This document shows, piece after piece, positions 39,770 through 48,912 of a stretch of 64,000 nt of DNA. Position 1 is the stretch's first letter; every line of letters begins with the position of its first letter. The notes under the pieces are model-generated. The model saw only the letters and a list, made by a program, of their open reading frames with translations. It was not told the DNA's origin and did not search any database. Made by a program: the position numbers and the translations under genes. The stretch is from the NCBI RefSeq assembly GCF_900104115.1, contig NZ_FNJM01000001.1:515374-579373 (forward strand). Direction: 5' to 3'. This DNA comes from Clostridium gasigenes (GTDB taxonomy: Bacteria; Bacillota; Clostridia; Clostridiales; Clostridiaceae).

Positions 39770-40753
39770 ATGGATATAAATGAAAACATGTTAAAAGAAG
39801 TTGCAGAAAAAATAAGGAAATGTGAAGAGGAAATTGGAAAAGGAATTATAGGACAAAAAGAGGTTATAAGAAATGTTTTAGTTGCAATTTTTGCAGATGG
39901 AAATGTTCTTTTAGAAGGTATGCCTGGAATGGGTAAAACACAGCTTGTTAAAACTATAGGACGTGTTTTAAACCTTGATTTTGCAAGAATTCAATTTACA
40001 CCAGATTTAATGCCTGCAGATGTTGTTGGAACAAATTTAGTAGTTAAAGAAAATAATAATACTGTATTTAAATTTGAGAAGGGACCTATATTTACAAATC
40101 TTTTACTTGCAGATGAAATAAATAGAGCAACTCCAAAAACACAATCTGCTCTTTTGGAAGCTATGGGAGAAAAAACAGTAACAGTTGGAAAAACAACTTA
40201 TGAAATGTCAAAACCATTTATGGTTCTTGCAACTCAAAATCCAATAGAACAAGAGGGGACATATCCCTTACCGGAAGCTCAATTAGATAGATTTTTATTT
40301 AAAATAAATGTGGATTTCCCAAATTTAAATGAGCTTAAAGCTATTATGGATTTAACTTTAAGTAATAACAAAGTTGAAATAAAGAACGTTTTAGAAGGTA
40401 GTGAAATTTTAGAAATTAGAGAAATAATTAGAGAAGTTAAAATCGCAGATGCTGTTAAAGAGTTTGCACTTAAATTAATTCTTGGAACTCACCCTGAAAT
40501 AGAAGATGGACATGACCTTGCAAAACAATATGTGGAAGCTGGAGCAAGCCCAAGAGCGGCACAAGGAATAATAAGTGGAGCTAAAGTTTTAGCAGTTATG
40601 GATGGTAGGTTCAATGTTTCTTTTGATGACATAAAAGCACTTTCATACCCAATTTTAAAACATAGAATAATACTAAATTTTGATGCAATAACAGAAGGTA
40701 TAACAGAGGAAAGTATTATAGATAAAATACTAGAAGACTTAAAGGTTGTGTAA
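39770..40753 (+). CDS. MoxR family AAA+ ATPase
   Basis: A 327-residue chaperone-like ATPase of the MoxR/RavA clade. Walker A GMPGMGKTQLVKTI near residues 46-59, LMPADVVGTNLV, Walker B LLADEINRATPKTQSALLEAMGE near 112, sensor 1 ATQNPIEQEGTYPLPEAQLDRF, and sensor 2 ASPRAAQGII. MoxR proteins act on vWA-domain partners to load metal or activate complexes; the next three genes encode such partners. GGAGGAATAAT is the ribosome site. The 89-base gap before it carries one dispersed repeat but no terminator, so the module probably continues as one transcript. Confidence 0.95.
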   Translation: MDINENMLKEVAEKIRKCEEEIGKGIIGQKEVIRNVLVAIFADGNVLLEGMPGMGKTQLVKTIGRVLNLDFARIQFTPDLMPADVVGTNLVVKENNNTVFKFEKGPIFTNLLLADEINRATPKTQSALLEAMGEKTVTVGKTTYEMSKPFMVLATQNPIEQEGTYPLPEAQLDRFLFKINVDFPNLNELKAIMDLTLSNNKVEIKNVLEGSEILEIREIIREVKIADAVKEFALKLILGTHPEIEDGHDLAKQYVEAGASPRAAQGIISGAKVLAVMDGRFNVSFDDIKALSYPILKHRIILNFDAITEGITEESIIDKILEDLKVV

Positions 40754-40756
40754 AAA

Positions 40757-41641
40757 ATGAGTGTGAAAATATTTAATGAGGACTTCTTTAAAAAGCTAAA
40801 CAAAATTAATATGCATATTAATTTTAAACTTTCAAGTGGAACCCAGGGAGGAAGAAAATCTAAAGCTAAAGGAGTTTCTGTTGAATTTTCAGATTATAGA
40901 GAATATGCAGCTGGTGACGATTTTAGAAGAATTGATTGGAATGCCTATGGAAGGTTTGATAAGTTTTTTATAAAGGTATTTATGGAAGAGAGAGAAGGTG
41001 TGTTTAATTTCTTTATAGATAAAAGTAAATCTATGGATTATGGTGAAGTAAACAAAAAAGATACAGCACTAAAAGTAGTTGGAGCTTTAAGTTATATTGC
41101 ACTAAATAATTTAGATAGAGTAAATATAAATACAATGGAAAGTGGGACTGTTAAATCTTTAAAAAGTGCTACAGGAAATAAGGGGTTTCAAAGAATATTA
41201 AAAGAACTAGAGTCTATGGAATTTGATGGATCTACAGATTTATCTCAAAGTATTAAAAAAAGAAATTTAAACTCAAGAGGAATATCAATTGTAGTTTCAG
41301 ATTTTCTAAATAATAATGGACTAGAAACTTTAGAAGAGGGACTTAAATATTTAGCTTTTAAAAAGCAAGAAATTATATTAGTTCAAATATTAGCAGAAGA
41401 AGAGATAAACCCACAGTTTAATAATGAAATAACATTTATAGATTCTGAAACTAATGAAAACTTAAAAATGAGTTTAACACCAAGTATAATTAAAGATTAC
41501 AAAAATTCTTTAAAGAAATATAACAAAGAAATAGAATCTTTAGTGAAAAAATATGGGGGAAAGCTTATAAGTGTAAGCTCATCTAAATCTATAGAAGAAA
41601 TAATATTAAATGATTTTAGCAAAAAAAGAGTACTTTATTAG
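40757..41641 (+). CDS. DUF58 protein with vWA-like fold
   Basis: A 294-residue protein with the DUF58 signature DYREYAAGDDFRRIDWNAYG and KVFMEER near residues 47-80. A vWA core with an intact MIDAS start DKSKSM (DxSxS) follows at about residue 93. It lacks a membrane segment. DUF58 genes almost always follow MoxR genes and the products are likely MoxR clients. It is only 3 bases after moxR; the spacing implies coupled translation. Confidence 0.93.
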   Translation: MSVKIFNEDFFKKLNKINMHINFKLSSGTQGGRKSKAKGVSVEFSDYREYAAGDDFRRIDWNAYGRFDKFFIKVFMEEREGVFNFFIDKSKSMDYGEVNKKDTALKVVGALSYIALNNLDRVNINTMESGTVKSLKSATGNKGFQRILKELESMEFDGSTDLSQSIKKRNLNSRGISIVVSDFLNNNGLETLEEGLKYLAFKKQEIILVQILAEEEINPQFNNEITFIDSETNENLKMSLTPSIIKDYKNSLKKYNKEIESLVKKYGGKLISVSSSKSIEEIILNDFSKKRVLY

Positions 41642-41656
41642 GGGAGGAATTGATTT

Positions 41657-43444
41657 ATGGGATTTACAAGTCTTTGGCCATTATTTTTATTAATAACAGT
41701 TCCTCTACTTATAATGCTTTATATATTGAAGAGGAAATATAAAGAAGAAGTTATATCTTCATCTTTATTATGGAAAGAAGTTTATAAAAACACTAGAGCC
41801 ACTACACCTTGGGAAAAGTTTAGAAAAAATATAATGTTTTTATTGCAATTATTAATATTACTACTAATAATATTTGCATTAATGAAACCATTTTTAAAGT
41901 TTGGTGGAGAAAGTTATAAAAATGTAATTATAGTTCTAGATAACACTGCAAGTATGAGTACAATTTATAATGAAAAAACTAGACTTGAAAATGGTAAAGA
42001 TTTAGCAAAAGAATTTTTAAATTCTGCAAAAGATGGGACAAATGCTTATATAGTTAACTTTGATGGAAGTGGAAATTTATTATTAAGCGGAGAACCTAGC
42101 AAAGATATATCCACTGAAACGATTAATAAAATAACACAAAGTTATGGTTCTGGTGATATAAATGATGTTGTATCTTTAGTTAAGGCTGTTGGAGAAGGTA
42201 TTGGAGAAGAATACGAAACATTAATATTTACAGATAAAGATGTTAGCTTAGGTGATGTAAATGGGAAGGTAGTTTCGCTGGGGAACATTGGAAGCAATGG
42301 ATCTGTAGATAATATATCACATAAAGTTATTGGAGAAAACATGAAAATTATAGCTACAGTTTCAAATAGAGGAACTGGAAGTTATGAAGGAGATTTTTCA
42401 CTTTATAATGGAGATGATCTAATAAAGGTTGAAACTTTATCTTTAGCAGAAGGTGAAAAGAAAACTTTAAGTTTTGAGTTAGAACAATTTAAAGGAGAAT
42501 ATTTAAAGGGAGAGCTTTCAAGAAAAGATATAAATTTAGAAGATAATTTATATTATCATGTTATAGGTAATACAAAAATAAAAAAAGTATTAATCGTAAC
42601 TACAGAAAATGTATTTTTAGAAAAAGCTTTTGGTAGCATTCAAAATACAGAAGTATTTAAAACTAATGATGTATCAAACTTAAGTGCGGGAGATAATTAC
42701 GATCTTTATGTATTTGATAATGTTAAACCAGAGGTGATGCCAAGCAAAGGAAGTATCTTATTTATTAATCCAACTTCAAATAATTTTTTCAAGGTTTTAG
42801 AAGGTGGAGAAATAGGAGAGGCAACAGCTGTGCAAGGAGAATTATCAAATTACTTAGAATCCATAAAATTCACATTATCTAAATATGGTAAATTAGAAGT
42901 ACCTTATTGGGGTAGAGGATTTTTATCTGTAGATGAAAGTGCAATTGGATTTAAAGGCGAATTTGAAGGAAGACAAATAGCAGCATTAACCTTTGATCTT
43001 CATAATAGTGATTTAGCTTTAAAAAAAGAGTTCCCAATTTTAATATATGAATTAGGAGAAGACTTAATTTCCAGTGGAATGCTTTATAAAAGTAATTTTA
43101 AATGTGGCGAAAAAGTTGTAGCTAAGGGACGTTCTTTAGATGAAGAACTTAAAGTAACTTATCCAAATGGAGAAGTATTAGCCATAAAATCTGGAGATGA
43201 AATAAAAGAAGAAAAGAATTTAGGATTATATAAATTAAACTTAGGGGAAGAAAAAGAATTGTTTTCAGTAAACTTCCCAAGTGAAAAAGAAAGTAATACA
43301 AATTCGGAAGTAGCAGGTGAAACAGAAAGCTTAAGTAAGGTAAAGGGTGACTTAAAAAGAGGAATAAACATTGAACCTTTTATAATACTTTTAGCAATGT
43401 TGATAGTAGGTTATGAATGGGTTATGTATAAAAGAGGAAATTAG
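41657..43444 (+). CDS. BatA-like membrane vWA protein
   Basis: A 595-residue protein with the BatA-type N-terminus: helix 1 (LWPLFLLITVPLLIMLYIL, about 5-24), a short loop ending in RATTPWEKFRKN, and helix 2 (about 58-78). A vWA domain begins VIIVLDNTASM near residue 92. The MIDAS triad is altered: DNTAS in place of DxSxS, and FTDKDV where TDG is expected. A beta-rich region and a final helix (about 573-590) follow. Metal binding may therefore be weak or lost. GGGGAGG is the ribosome site. Likely an envelope-anchored partner of the MoxR ATPase. Confidence 0.88.
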   Translation: MGFTSLWPLFLLITVPLLIMLYILKRKYKEEVISSSLLWKEVYKNTRATTPWEKFRKNIMFLLQLLILLLIIFALMKPFLKFGGESYKNVIIVLDNTASMSTIYNEKTRLENGKDLAKEFLNSAKDGTNAYIVNFDGSGNLLLSGEPSKDISTETINKITQSYGSGDINDVVSLVKAVGEGIGEEYETLIFTDKDVSLGDVNGKVVSLGNIGSNGSVDNISHKVIGENMKIIATVSNRGTGSYEGDFSLYNGDDLIKVETLSLAEGEKKTLSFELEQFKGEYLKGELSRKDINLEDNLYYHVIGNTKIKKVLIVTTENVFLEKAFGSIQNTEVFKTNDVSNLSAGDNYDLYVFDNVKPEVMPSKGSILFINPTSNNFFKVLEGGEIGEATAVQGELSNYLESIKFTLSKYGKLEVPYWGRGFLSVDESAIGFKGEFEGRQIAALTFDLHNSDLALKKEFPILIYELGEDLISSGMLYKSNFKCGEKVVAKGRSLDEELKVTYPNGEVLAIKSGDEIKEEKNLGLYKLNLGEEKELFSVNFPSEKESNTNSEVAGETESLSKVKGDLKRGINIEPFIILLAMLIVGYEWVMYKRGN

Positions 43445-43456
43445 GAGGTAGGTTAT

Positions 43457-46276
43457 ATGAATTTAGAAATAGGAAACTTATATGCTTTAATATTAATTCC
43501 GATAATTTTTGCCTTTATGTATTCTACCTTTAAGAAACATAAACCAGCAAGCAAAAATGACTGGGTAATATTAATAAGCAGAATAATAATATTTACACTT
43601 TTAGTAGGCGCTTTTACAAATATTAGTTTAAATTTCAAGGGAAGAAATGTTTCAACAGTATTTATATTAGATGTATCAGAAAGTATGGGAGATTTTAAGG
43701 AATCTGGAGAGTTATTTATAAATAATGCCTTAAAAGAAATACCAAAGGGAAATAAATCAGGAGTTGTTATTTTTGGAGATAACTCTAAAATAGATAAAGT
43801 TTTAAATAAGAAAAAAGAATACAAATCAATAAATGAAAACCCAGTAGTTAGTGCAACTAATATACAAGAGGCTGTAGAATCGTCATTAGCTTTATTTAAA
43901 AAGGGAACCTCAAAAAGAATAGTTTTAATTACTGATGGTGAAGAAAATCAAGGGGATATTTTAAAATCTATTCCTCTTATAAATGAACAAAATATAGAAT
44001 TGAAAGTTAATAAAGTAACCTCAAAAGGTGGAGATGAAGTTTACGTTGATAATGTAAAAGTTCCAGATAATATTTCAGTTGGAGAGGAATTTTCAGTTCA
44101 AATAGATCTACAATCAAATTATGCAGCAAAAGCAAAACTTATACTTTTTTCAGGAAGAGATAAAGTAGGCGAGCAGGATGTTCAAATACAAAAGGGAAAA
44201 AATGCTTTTGTATTTAAAGATAAGCAAACAAGCGGAGGGTTTAAAGGTTATAGAGTTTTAGTTGAAGCCGAAGGTGATACATCTAAAGTGAATAATGAAT
44301 TTAGTGCTTTTACTAATGTAGTAGATAAGGCTACAATTTTATTAATTAACGGAAAGCTTGGAGAATCAGAAGCTTTAGAAAAAATTCTAAGTGAAGCTGG
44401 AGCAAATGTAAAGAAAATAGGGTCAAAGTCAGCACCAATGAAGTTAAATGAATTTTTAGAGTATAAAACAATTATTTTAAATAATGTTCATAAAGATGAT
44501 TTGAATAATGGATTTATGGATAATGTAGAAACTTATGTTAAAGATTATGGTGGGGGGCTTGTATCCTTTGGTGGAGAAGAAGCTTATGCACTTGGAGGTT
44601 ATAAAGATACTAGCTTAGAAAAAGTTTTACCCGTTAACATGGATAAAACCGGTAAAAATGAAGTTCCAGGAATAAGTTTAAACTTAGTTATTGATAAGTC
44701 AGGAAGTATGAGTGGAGAATCGGGTGGAGTAAGTAAATTAACACTTGCAAAAGAAGCTGCAATGAAAGCTTTAGAAAATTTAAGAGAAGTAGATGAAATA
44801 TCACTTATAGCCTTTGATGATACCTTTGAAGAAGTTGTACCACTTCAAAAAGTAGGAGATAAAAATGCTATAAAAGAAAAAATAGCAGGAATTCAAATAA
44901 GAGGAGGTACATCTATATATCCAGCTTTAGATGCAGGCTATAAGATTCAAAAAGAAAGTAATGCGAAAATTAAGCATACAATTCTTTTAACAGATGGAGA
45001 AGATGGAATGCCATATGCAGCTTATGCAGAACTTTTAGCTGGGTTTAATTCAAGTAATATAACACTTTCAACAGTAGCAGTAGGAGAAGGTGCAAACCAA
45101 ACACTTTTAGGAGACCTAGCAACTGTAGGAAAAGGGAGAAGTTATTATACAGATATGTACACTGATATTCCTAGAATATTTGCAAAAGAAGTACTACTAT
45201 CTGTAGGTACTTATATAATAAATGAAGAATTTACACCAAGTATTTTAAGTAACCATGAAATTTTGTCGGGAGTAAAAACTTCAGAAGGAATCCCAAGCTT
45301 ATTTGGATATATAGGAACATCAATAAAAAAAGATGCTATAGAAATATTAAGATCAAATCATGATGAGCCAATACTAGCTGCAAGGCAATATGGTCTTGGA
45401 AAAACAGTATCTTGGACATCCGATATAAGTGGACAATGGAGTAGAAACTACTTAACTTGGGAGTATGGAGCTCAATTAGTTAAGAACATGATTTTCTATA
45501 CAATACCACAATATGGAGAAGAGGGAAGACTTAGTGTAACACAAGAAGGAAATGAAGCGAAAGTTGAGTTCTACAATGATAAAATTAGTAAAGATGCTAA
45601 AGTTAAGGGTTTATACAATGGAGAAAATGATAAAAAAGGAGACTTTGAATTAACGCAAACACAGCCAGGTAAATTTGAAGCAAATATTCCATTAGAAGAT
45701 TTAGGATTTTATAATTTTAGCATAAGAGAAGAAGAAGAGGGTACAGTTAAAAACAACTATAAAGGGGGATTTGCACTTCAATACTCACAAGAATTTAAAT
45801 TTAATAACAATGTACAAAAACTAGATACTGTAGTAAAAGAAACAAAAGGGTCATTTATAAACAAACCAGAAGAAGTGTTTACAGGAGATTTAGAAAAAGA
45901 ATATAATAAAATTAACACAGTAACACCACTTCTAGTAATTAGCATTATTTTATTTATGTTAGATATAGCTTATAGAAGATTGAATTTAGACTTTAGCAAA
46001 TACTTTAGAAATAGAAAGAAAAACAAATCTAAAGTTTATAAAGAGAAGACTAAGAAAAAAAGCATGAATAAAGAAGCAAGTATAAATGAAGATTTAAAGA
46101 TAAAAACTGAAGAGGCTATAGACTTAGAAGTTAATGAGCATACGCCTAGAAAAAATAATAAAAAATATAAGAAGCAAGATAATAATGTAACTATAGATAG
46201 TGAGAAAATTGGAAAGAAAGAGACACTAAATACAGGAATGCTTTTAAAGAAAAAGAGTGATAGAAAAAAAATATAA
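43457..46276 (+). CDS. Membrane protein with two vWA domains flanking a GATase-like domain
   Basis: The largest product here (939 residues). Two N-terminal helices (about 5-22 and 34-52) lead to vWA domain 1 with VFILDVSESMGDF near residue 70 and VLITDGEENQGD near 158. A beta-sandwich follows, then a GATase1-like domain (about 290-400: ILLINGKLGESEAL, YVKDYGGGLVSFGGEEAY). vWA domain 2 begins NLVIDKSGSMSG near 411 with ILLTDGEDGMPYAAY near 513. A final helix lies near 822-842, ahead of a basic cytosolic tail rich in Lys and Glu. Both MIDAS sites look intact. It ends the module. Function unknown; probably a surface sensor or wall-assembly machine. Confidence 0.85.
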   Translation: MNLEIGNLYALILIPIIFAFMYSTFKKHKPASKNDWVILISRIIIFTLLVGAFTNISLNFKGRNVSTVFILDVSESMGDFKESGELFINNALKEIPKGNKSGVVIFGDNSKIDKVLNKKKEYKSINENPVVSATNIQEAVESSLALFKKGTSKRIVLITDGEENQGDILKSIPLINEQNIELKVNKVTSKGGDEVYVDNVKVPDNISVGEEFSVQIDLQSNYAAKAKLILFSGRDKVGEQDVQIQKGKNAFVFKDKQTSGGFKGYRVLVEAEGDTSKVNNEFSAFTNVVDKATILLINGKLGESEALEKILSEAGANVKKIGSKSAPMKLNEFLEYKTIILNNVHKDDLNNGFMDNVETYVKDYGGGLVSFGGEEAYALGGYKDTSLEKVLPVNMDKTGKNEVPGISLNLVIDKSGSMSGESGGVSKLTLAKEAAMKALENLREVDEISLIAFDDTFEEVVPLQKVGDKNAIKEKIAGIQIRGGTSIYPALDAGYKIQKESNAKIKHTILLTDGEDGMPYAAYAELLAGFNSSNITLSTVAVGEGANQTLLGDLATVGKGRSYYTDMYTDIPRIFAKEVLLSVGTYIINEEFTPSILSNHEILSGVKTSEGIPSLFGYIGTSIKKDAIEILRSNHDEPILAARQYGLGKTVSWTSDISGQWSRNYLTWEYGAQLVKNMIFYTIPQYGEEGRLSVTQEGNEAKVEFYNDKISKDAKVKGLYNGENDKKGDFELTQTQPGKFEANIPLEDLGFYNFSIREEEEGTVKNNYKGGFALQYSQEFKFNNNVQKLDTVVKETKGSFINKPEEVFTGDLEKEYNKINTVTPLLVISIILFMLDIAYRRLNLDFSKYFRNRKKNKSKVYKEKTKKKSMNKEASINEDLKIKTEEAIDLEVNEHTPRKNNKKYKKQDNNVTIDSEKIGKKETLNTGMLLKKKSDRKKI

Positions 46277-46296
46277 GGGAGGGAGTGAGCTGAAAG

Positions 46297-46331
46297 AAAA
46301 TAGCGAGTCAAAGATTTTGACTTGCTATTTT
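46297..46331 (+). terminator. Hairpin after the vWA module
   Basis: AAAATAGCGAGTCAAA / TTTGACTTGCTATTTT, 16 bp with one G-T pair and a 3-base loop. It contains a copy of the dispersed GACTTGTTATTTTTTNAAA repeat. Little T-run follows, so termination is not certain. Confidence 0.6.
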
Positions 46332-46347
46332 AAAAAAGCTCTATTAT

Positions 46348-46986
46348 ATGACTATAAAAAAAATATCCTTATTAATTATTTTTTCAATAATTATATTGAA
46401 TATAGCTGGTTGTAGTAGTAAAAGTTCTAATGACTTATCTAAAAATGAAGAAAATATTCAAGAAGAGCAAAAGGTTGTAGAGGAAATACCAGAAGTAATA
46501 ACTTCATTTGTGGCTCTTGGCAAAATATATACTTCAAGCAAAAATTTAAGTGAAGTTAAAGCAAATACAGATATTTATGATGATCAACTTTCAAAATCAT
46601 ATGTTCCTGGGGAATATAAAGAATTAGATTTTGCTAATGATTTATTATATGCTTATGTAAATCAAAATCAAGAAATTTATAATAACTTAATATCCTTTGA
46701 TGAAAAAAGTGAATCAGGAATAGCACCTATAACAGCAGAGGATAAAATTAAATTGCAAAGTGATTTGAAATATTTAAGAGAGCAAATGAAACTATTAGAT
46801 GGTGAAACTATGGTATTAAAATTAGATAAGGTAACTTATAGGGGAAAAAGTTCTAAAACAAATAAGGGAGCATCCTTTAAAATAAGAGTTGCAATATCAG
46901 CTGCTGGTGATTATAGCGCTGCTTGGAATTCATATAACGTTGAAGTATATGAAGAGGGAAACAAGTTAGTCGCTCACTTATTTTAG
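46348..46986 (+). CDS. Small putative lipoprotein
   Basis: A 212-residue protein with a lipoprotein signal: basic start MTIKKIS, hydrophobic core and lipobox LNIAGC, so Cys22 would be lipidated. The mature part is acidic at first and ends in a beta-rich domain (FKIRVAISAAGDYSAAWNSY). I do not recognise the family. The ATG at 46348 has no ribosome site; a strong GGGAGGG at 46278-46284 lies too far upstream, separated by the hairpin. It follows the vWA module and could be an accessory part of it. Confidence 0.7.
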   Translation: MTIKKISLLIIFSIIILNIAGCSSKSSNDLSKNEENIQEEQKVVEEIPEVITSFVALGKIYTSSKNLSEVKANTDIYDDQLSKSYVPGEYKELDFANDLLYAYVNQNQEIYNNLISFDEKSESGIAPITAEDKIKLQSDLKYLREQMKLLDGETMVLKLDKVTYRGKSSKTNKGASFKIRVAISAAGDYSAAWNSYNVEVYEEGNKLVAHLF

Positions 46987-47130
46987 AACGTTATTTAATT
47001 AGAGATTTTAAAGAATATTACTAGTTATTTTTAAAAAGCTTTCTTAATAACAAATTATTTGGAAAAAATTAAAAGTAGAATTTTATATCAGAAAAATTCA
47101 AAAGATAATATTTCTACATATTGTAACAAA

Positions 47131-47139
47131 TGGTATAAT
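47131..47139 (+). promoter_or_regulatory. Extended -10 promoter element upstream of the ring-nuclease-like gene
   Basis: TGGTATAAT is TG-N-TATAAT, 35 bases before the ATG; the -35 region is poor (TTTCTA). Confidence 0.5.
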
Positions 47140-47173
47140 ATAAAGAAAGAAAGTAAAGAGGAGCATATAGTTT

Positions 47174-47509
47174 ATGAAAAATGAGGATTTACCTGTTGGA
47201 TTATTTAATGGAACAGTCGCTACTACAAATGGATTATATAGTATAAAAGATATAGATCTTGATACTGCTAAAAGATATATAAAACAAAAGGGTTTCATAT
47301 CAGCAATTGGTCATGAAGCTACGGCAGAAATTATGTCGGATTTATTTGGAATGAATATTCCAATGAATAGAATTCAATTTCATCAACAAATAGGACAGAT
47401 TGGCATTGTTTTTAAATTAAATGAAAGACCGCCTGAAGGAGAAGTATTAGATAGAGCAGAGCTTGAACGAGTAGGCTATTGCTTGAAGATTATGGAAAGA
47501 TTTGAATAA
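47174..47509 (+). CDS. DUF1874 protein, AcrIII-1/Crn2-type ring nuclease candidate
   Basis: The 111-residue protein is of the DUF1874 (STIV B116-like) family. Viral members are the anti-CRISPR AcrIII-1, and cellular ones Crn2; both degrade cyclic tetra-adenylate, the second messenger of type III CRISPR. The sequence shows GFISAIGHEATAEIMSDLFG and RIQFHQQIG followed by NERPPEGEVLDRAELE. His47, Arg85 and Glu88 fall at the same residue numbers reported for the catalytic residues of the SIRV1 enzyme. AGAGGAG precedes the ATG and a terminator follows. No cas gene, CRISPR array or phage gene lies within 16 kb on either side. Either it controls a distant type III system or it is a leftover from a virus. 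Another cyclic nucleotide could also be the target. Confidence 0.85.
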   Translation: MKNEDLPVGLFNGTVATTNGLYSIKDIDLDTAKRYIKQKGFISAIGHEATAEIMSDLFGMNIPMNRIQFHQQIGQIGIVFKLNERPPEGEVLDRAELERVGYCLKIMERFE

Positions 47510-47525
47510 GCAGATAATTAAACAT

Positions 47526-47565
47526 AAAAAACAACCTTCAATATAATAACTGAAGGCTGTTTTTA
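47526..47565 (+). terminator. Terminator of the ring-nuclease-like gene
   Basis: AAAAACAACCTTCA / TGAAGGCTGTTTTT with one mismatch and a 12-base loop, ending in a T-run. Confidence 0.85.
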
Positions 47566-47607
47566 TGTGTGAAAATTTATTTGTTAGTGATTAAATAAAT
47601 ATATTAT

Positions 47608-48780
47608 TTAAGGTAGATATTGAACTTCAATTTTATATACTTTACTTGTTTCTTTAGAAATAAAAATAGATATTTCTTGTAGAACAGTTTTAGTATAAGT
47701 ATAAGAAATATAGCTTGGATCATCTTCTTTAACAACTTCTAAATTAGAGAAAGCAGATTCCACATCCTGCTGAGTAGAACCAACTTTTATACCTTTAGGC
47801 AATTCTATGGGCAATTTAGTATCAGTGTCATTTGAAATAAAAGATGTGACTAAACAGTTTTTATAACTAGTTGAAGTATCTAGTTCATTATATAAATTCG
47901 TATCTAATGAAATATTACCTTTTCTTAAGATAAACCCAAAGGCTGTATCTTTAGCATCTATTTTTTCGTAAGGAGCACTCTCAATTACCCAACCATCTTT
48001 TTCAAGTTCAGCAAATGGAACAGGTACATTATATAAAACACCATCGTATTTAACATTAAAACTTAGTAAATCATCAGTTAGTTCCTTAGGAACTTTATAG
48101 GTTGATGATTTACTAATTGATTCATTAGAATTAGCAGATTCGGATGAATTAGTTTTATCTGGTGAATCATTAAAATTTCTTAAATCAATTTGTGAAACCT
48201 TGTTTGTTTCAATATCTATCATGATATCAATAGTTTTATAAGTATTAACTTCGTAAGTGAACTTTGTATAAAGTTCAGATTCATAAGAATCAGTAGGTTC
48301 TCCGTATGCTGAAAGCACCTCTTCTTTTGAGCTTCCTAAAGTTATGCCTTTAGGTAAAACTAGTTTTAATCCATTTTCTGCATAATATTCATCTATAGCA
48401 ATACCACCAACTATACATTTATCAGCTGATTGTACGTTTTCGCTAGAGTTAAATATATATGAATTTATTTCTTTATCTCCATTTTTCAGTATTGTTCCTA
48501 ATGTGTGTTGAGAAGGTTCTAGATTAATTAAGTCAGCTTCTTTAATTACCCAACCGTTTTTTTCTAATTCTGAAAATGCAATAGGTAGATTATAATCTAC
48601 ACCATTTAATACTATTTCAAAACTATATAAATCATCTGATTTTGGTGAAGATATTTTATCCGAATTGACATCTTCTTGAATAAGTTTTTTATCTTGAATA
48701 TCTTTATTAGTTTCGCCTTTAGAACATGAAAATAGTGATACGCTAGTAACTAAGCATAATATTAATAATAATTTTTTCAT
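47608..48780 (-). CDS. Lipoprotein with two tandem copies of one domain
   Basis: A 390-residue protein with signal MKKLLLILCLVTSVSLFSC and lipobox LFSC (Cys19). After a linker, the same domain occurs twice (about residues 50-205 and 235-390). Matching segments are YNLPIAFSELEKNGWVIKEA with YNVPVPFAELEKDGWVIESA, and LVLPKGITLGSSKEEVLSAY with IELPKGIKVGSTQQDVESAF. The family is unnamed to me; the pattern 'LPxGIxxGSxxxxVxxxxG' is found in Clostridium surface lipoproteins. AAGGAGA (complement of 48785-48791) precedes the ATG. Single gene, transcribed toward the ring-nuclease-like gene. Confidence 0.8.
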   Translation of the reverse strand: MKKLLLILCLVTSVSLFSCSKGETNKDIQDKKLIQEDVNSDKISSPKSDDLYSFEIVLNGVDYNLPIAFSELEKNGWVIKEADLINLEPSQHTLGTILKNGDKEINSYIFNSSENVQSADKCIVGGIAIDEYYAENGLKLVLPKGITLGSSKEEVLSAYGEPTDSYESELYTKFTYEVNTYKTIDIMIDIETNKVSQIDLRNFNDSPDKTNSSESANSNESISKSSTYKVPKELTDDLLSFNVKYDGVLYNVPVPFAELEKDGWVIESAPYEKIDAKDTAFGFILRKGNISLDTNLYNELDTSTSYKNCLVTSFISNDTDTKLPIELPKGIKVGSTQQDVESAFSNLEVVKEDDPSYISYTYTKTVLQEISIFISKETSKVYKIEVQYLP

Positions 48781-48912
48781 TTTATTCTCCTTTTATAGTT
48801 CTAATAATTTTTATTAAATAGAATTAATTTATATATGTATATAGTTGCTTAAGAAATATATCCAACAGATATTAACATAAAATAGGTAAACAATACAATG
48901 TTTTTAAATAAA

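Noticed and set aside
40489-40803. 104-codon reading frame on the minus strand across the moxR end
   Set aside because: Overlaps two genes with strong family motifs and has no ribosome site.
47174-47509. Prophage or plasmid origin for the neighbourhood of the ring-nuclease-like gene
   Set aside because: No integrase, capsid, replication or attachment-like repeat was seen around it; base composition is like that of its neighbours.
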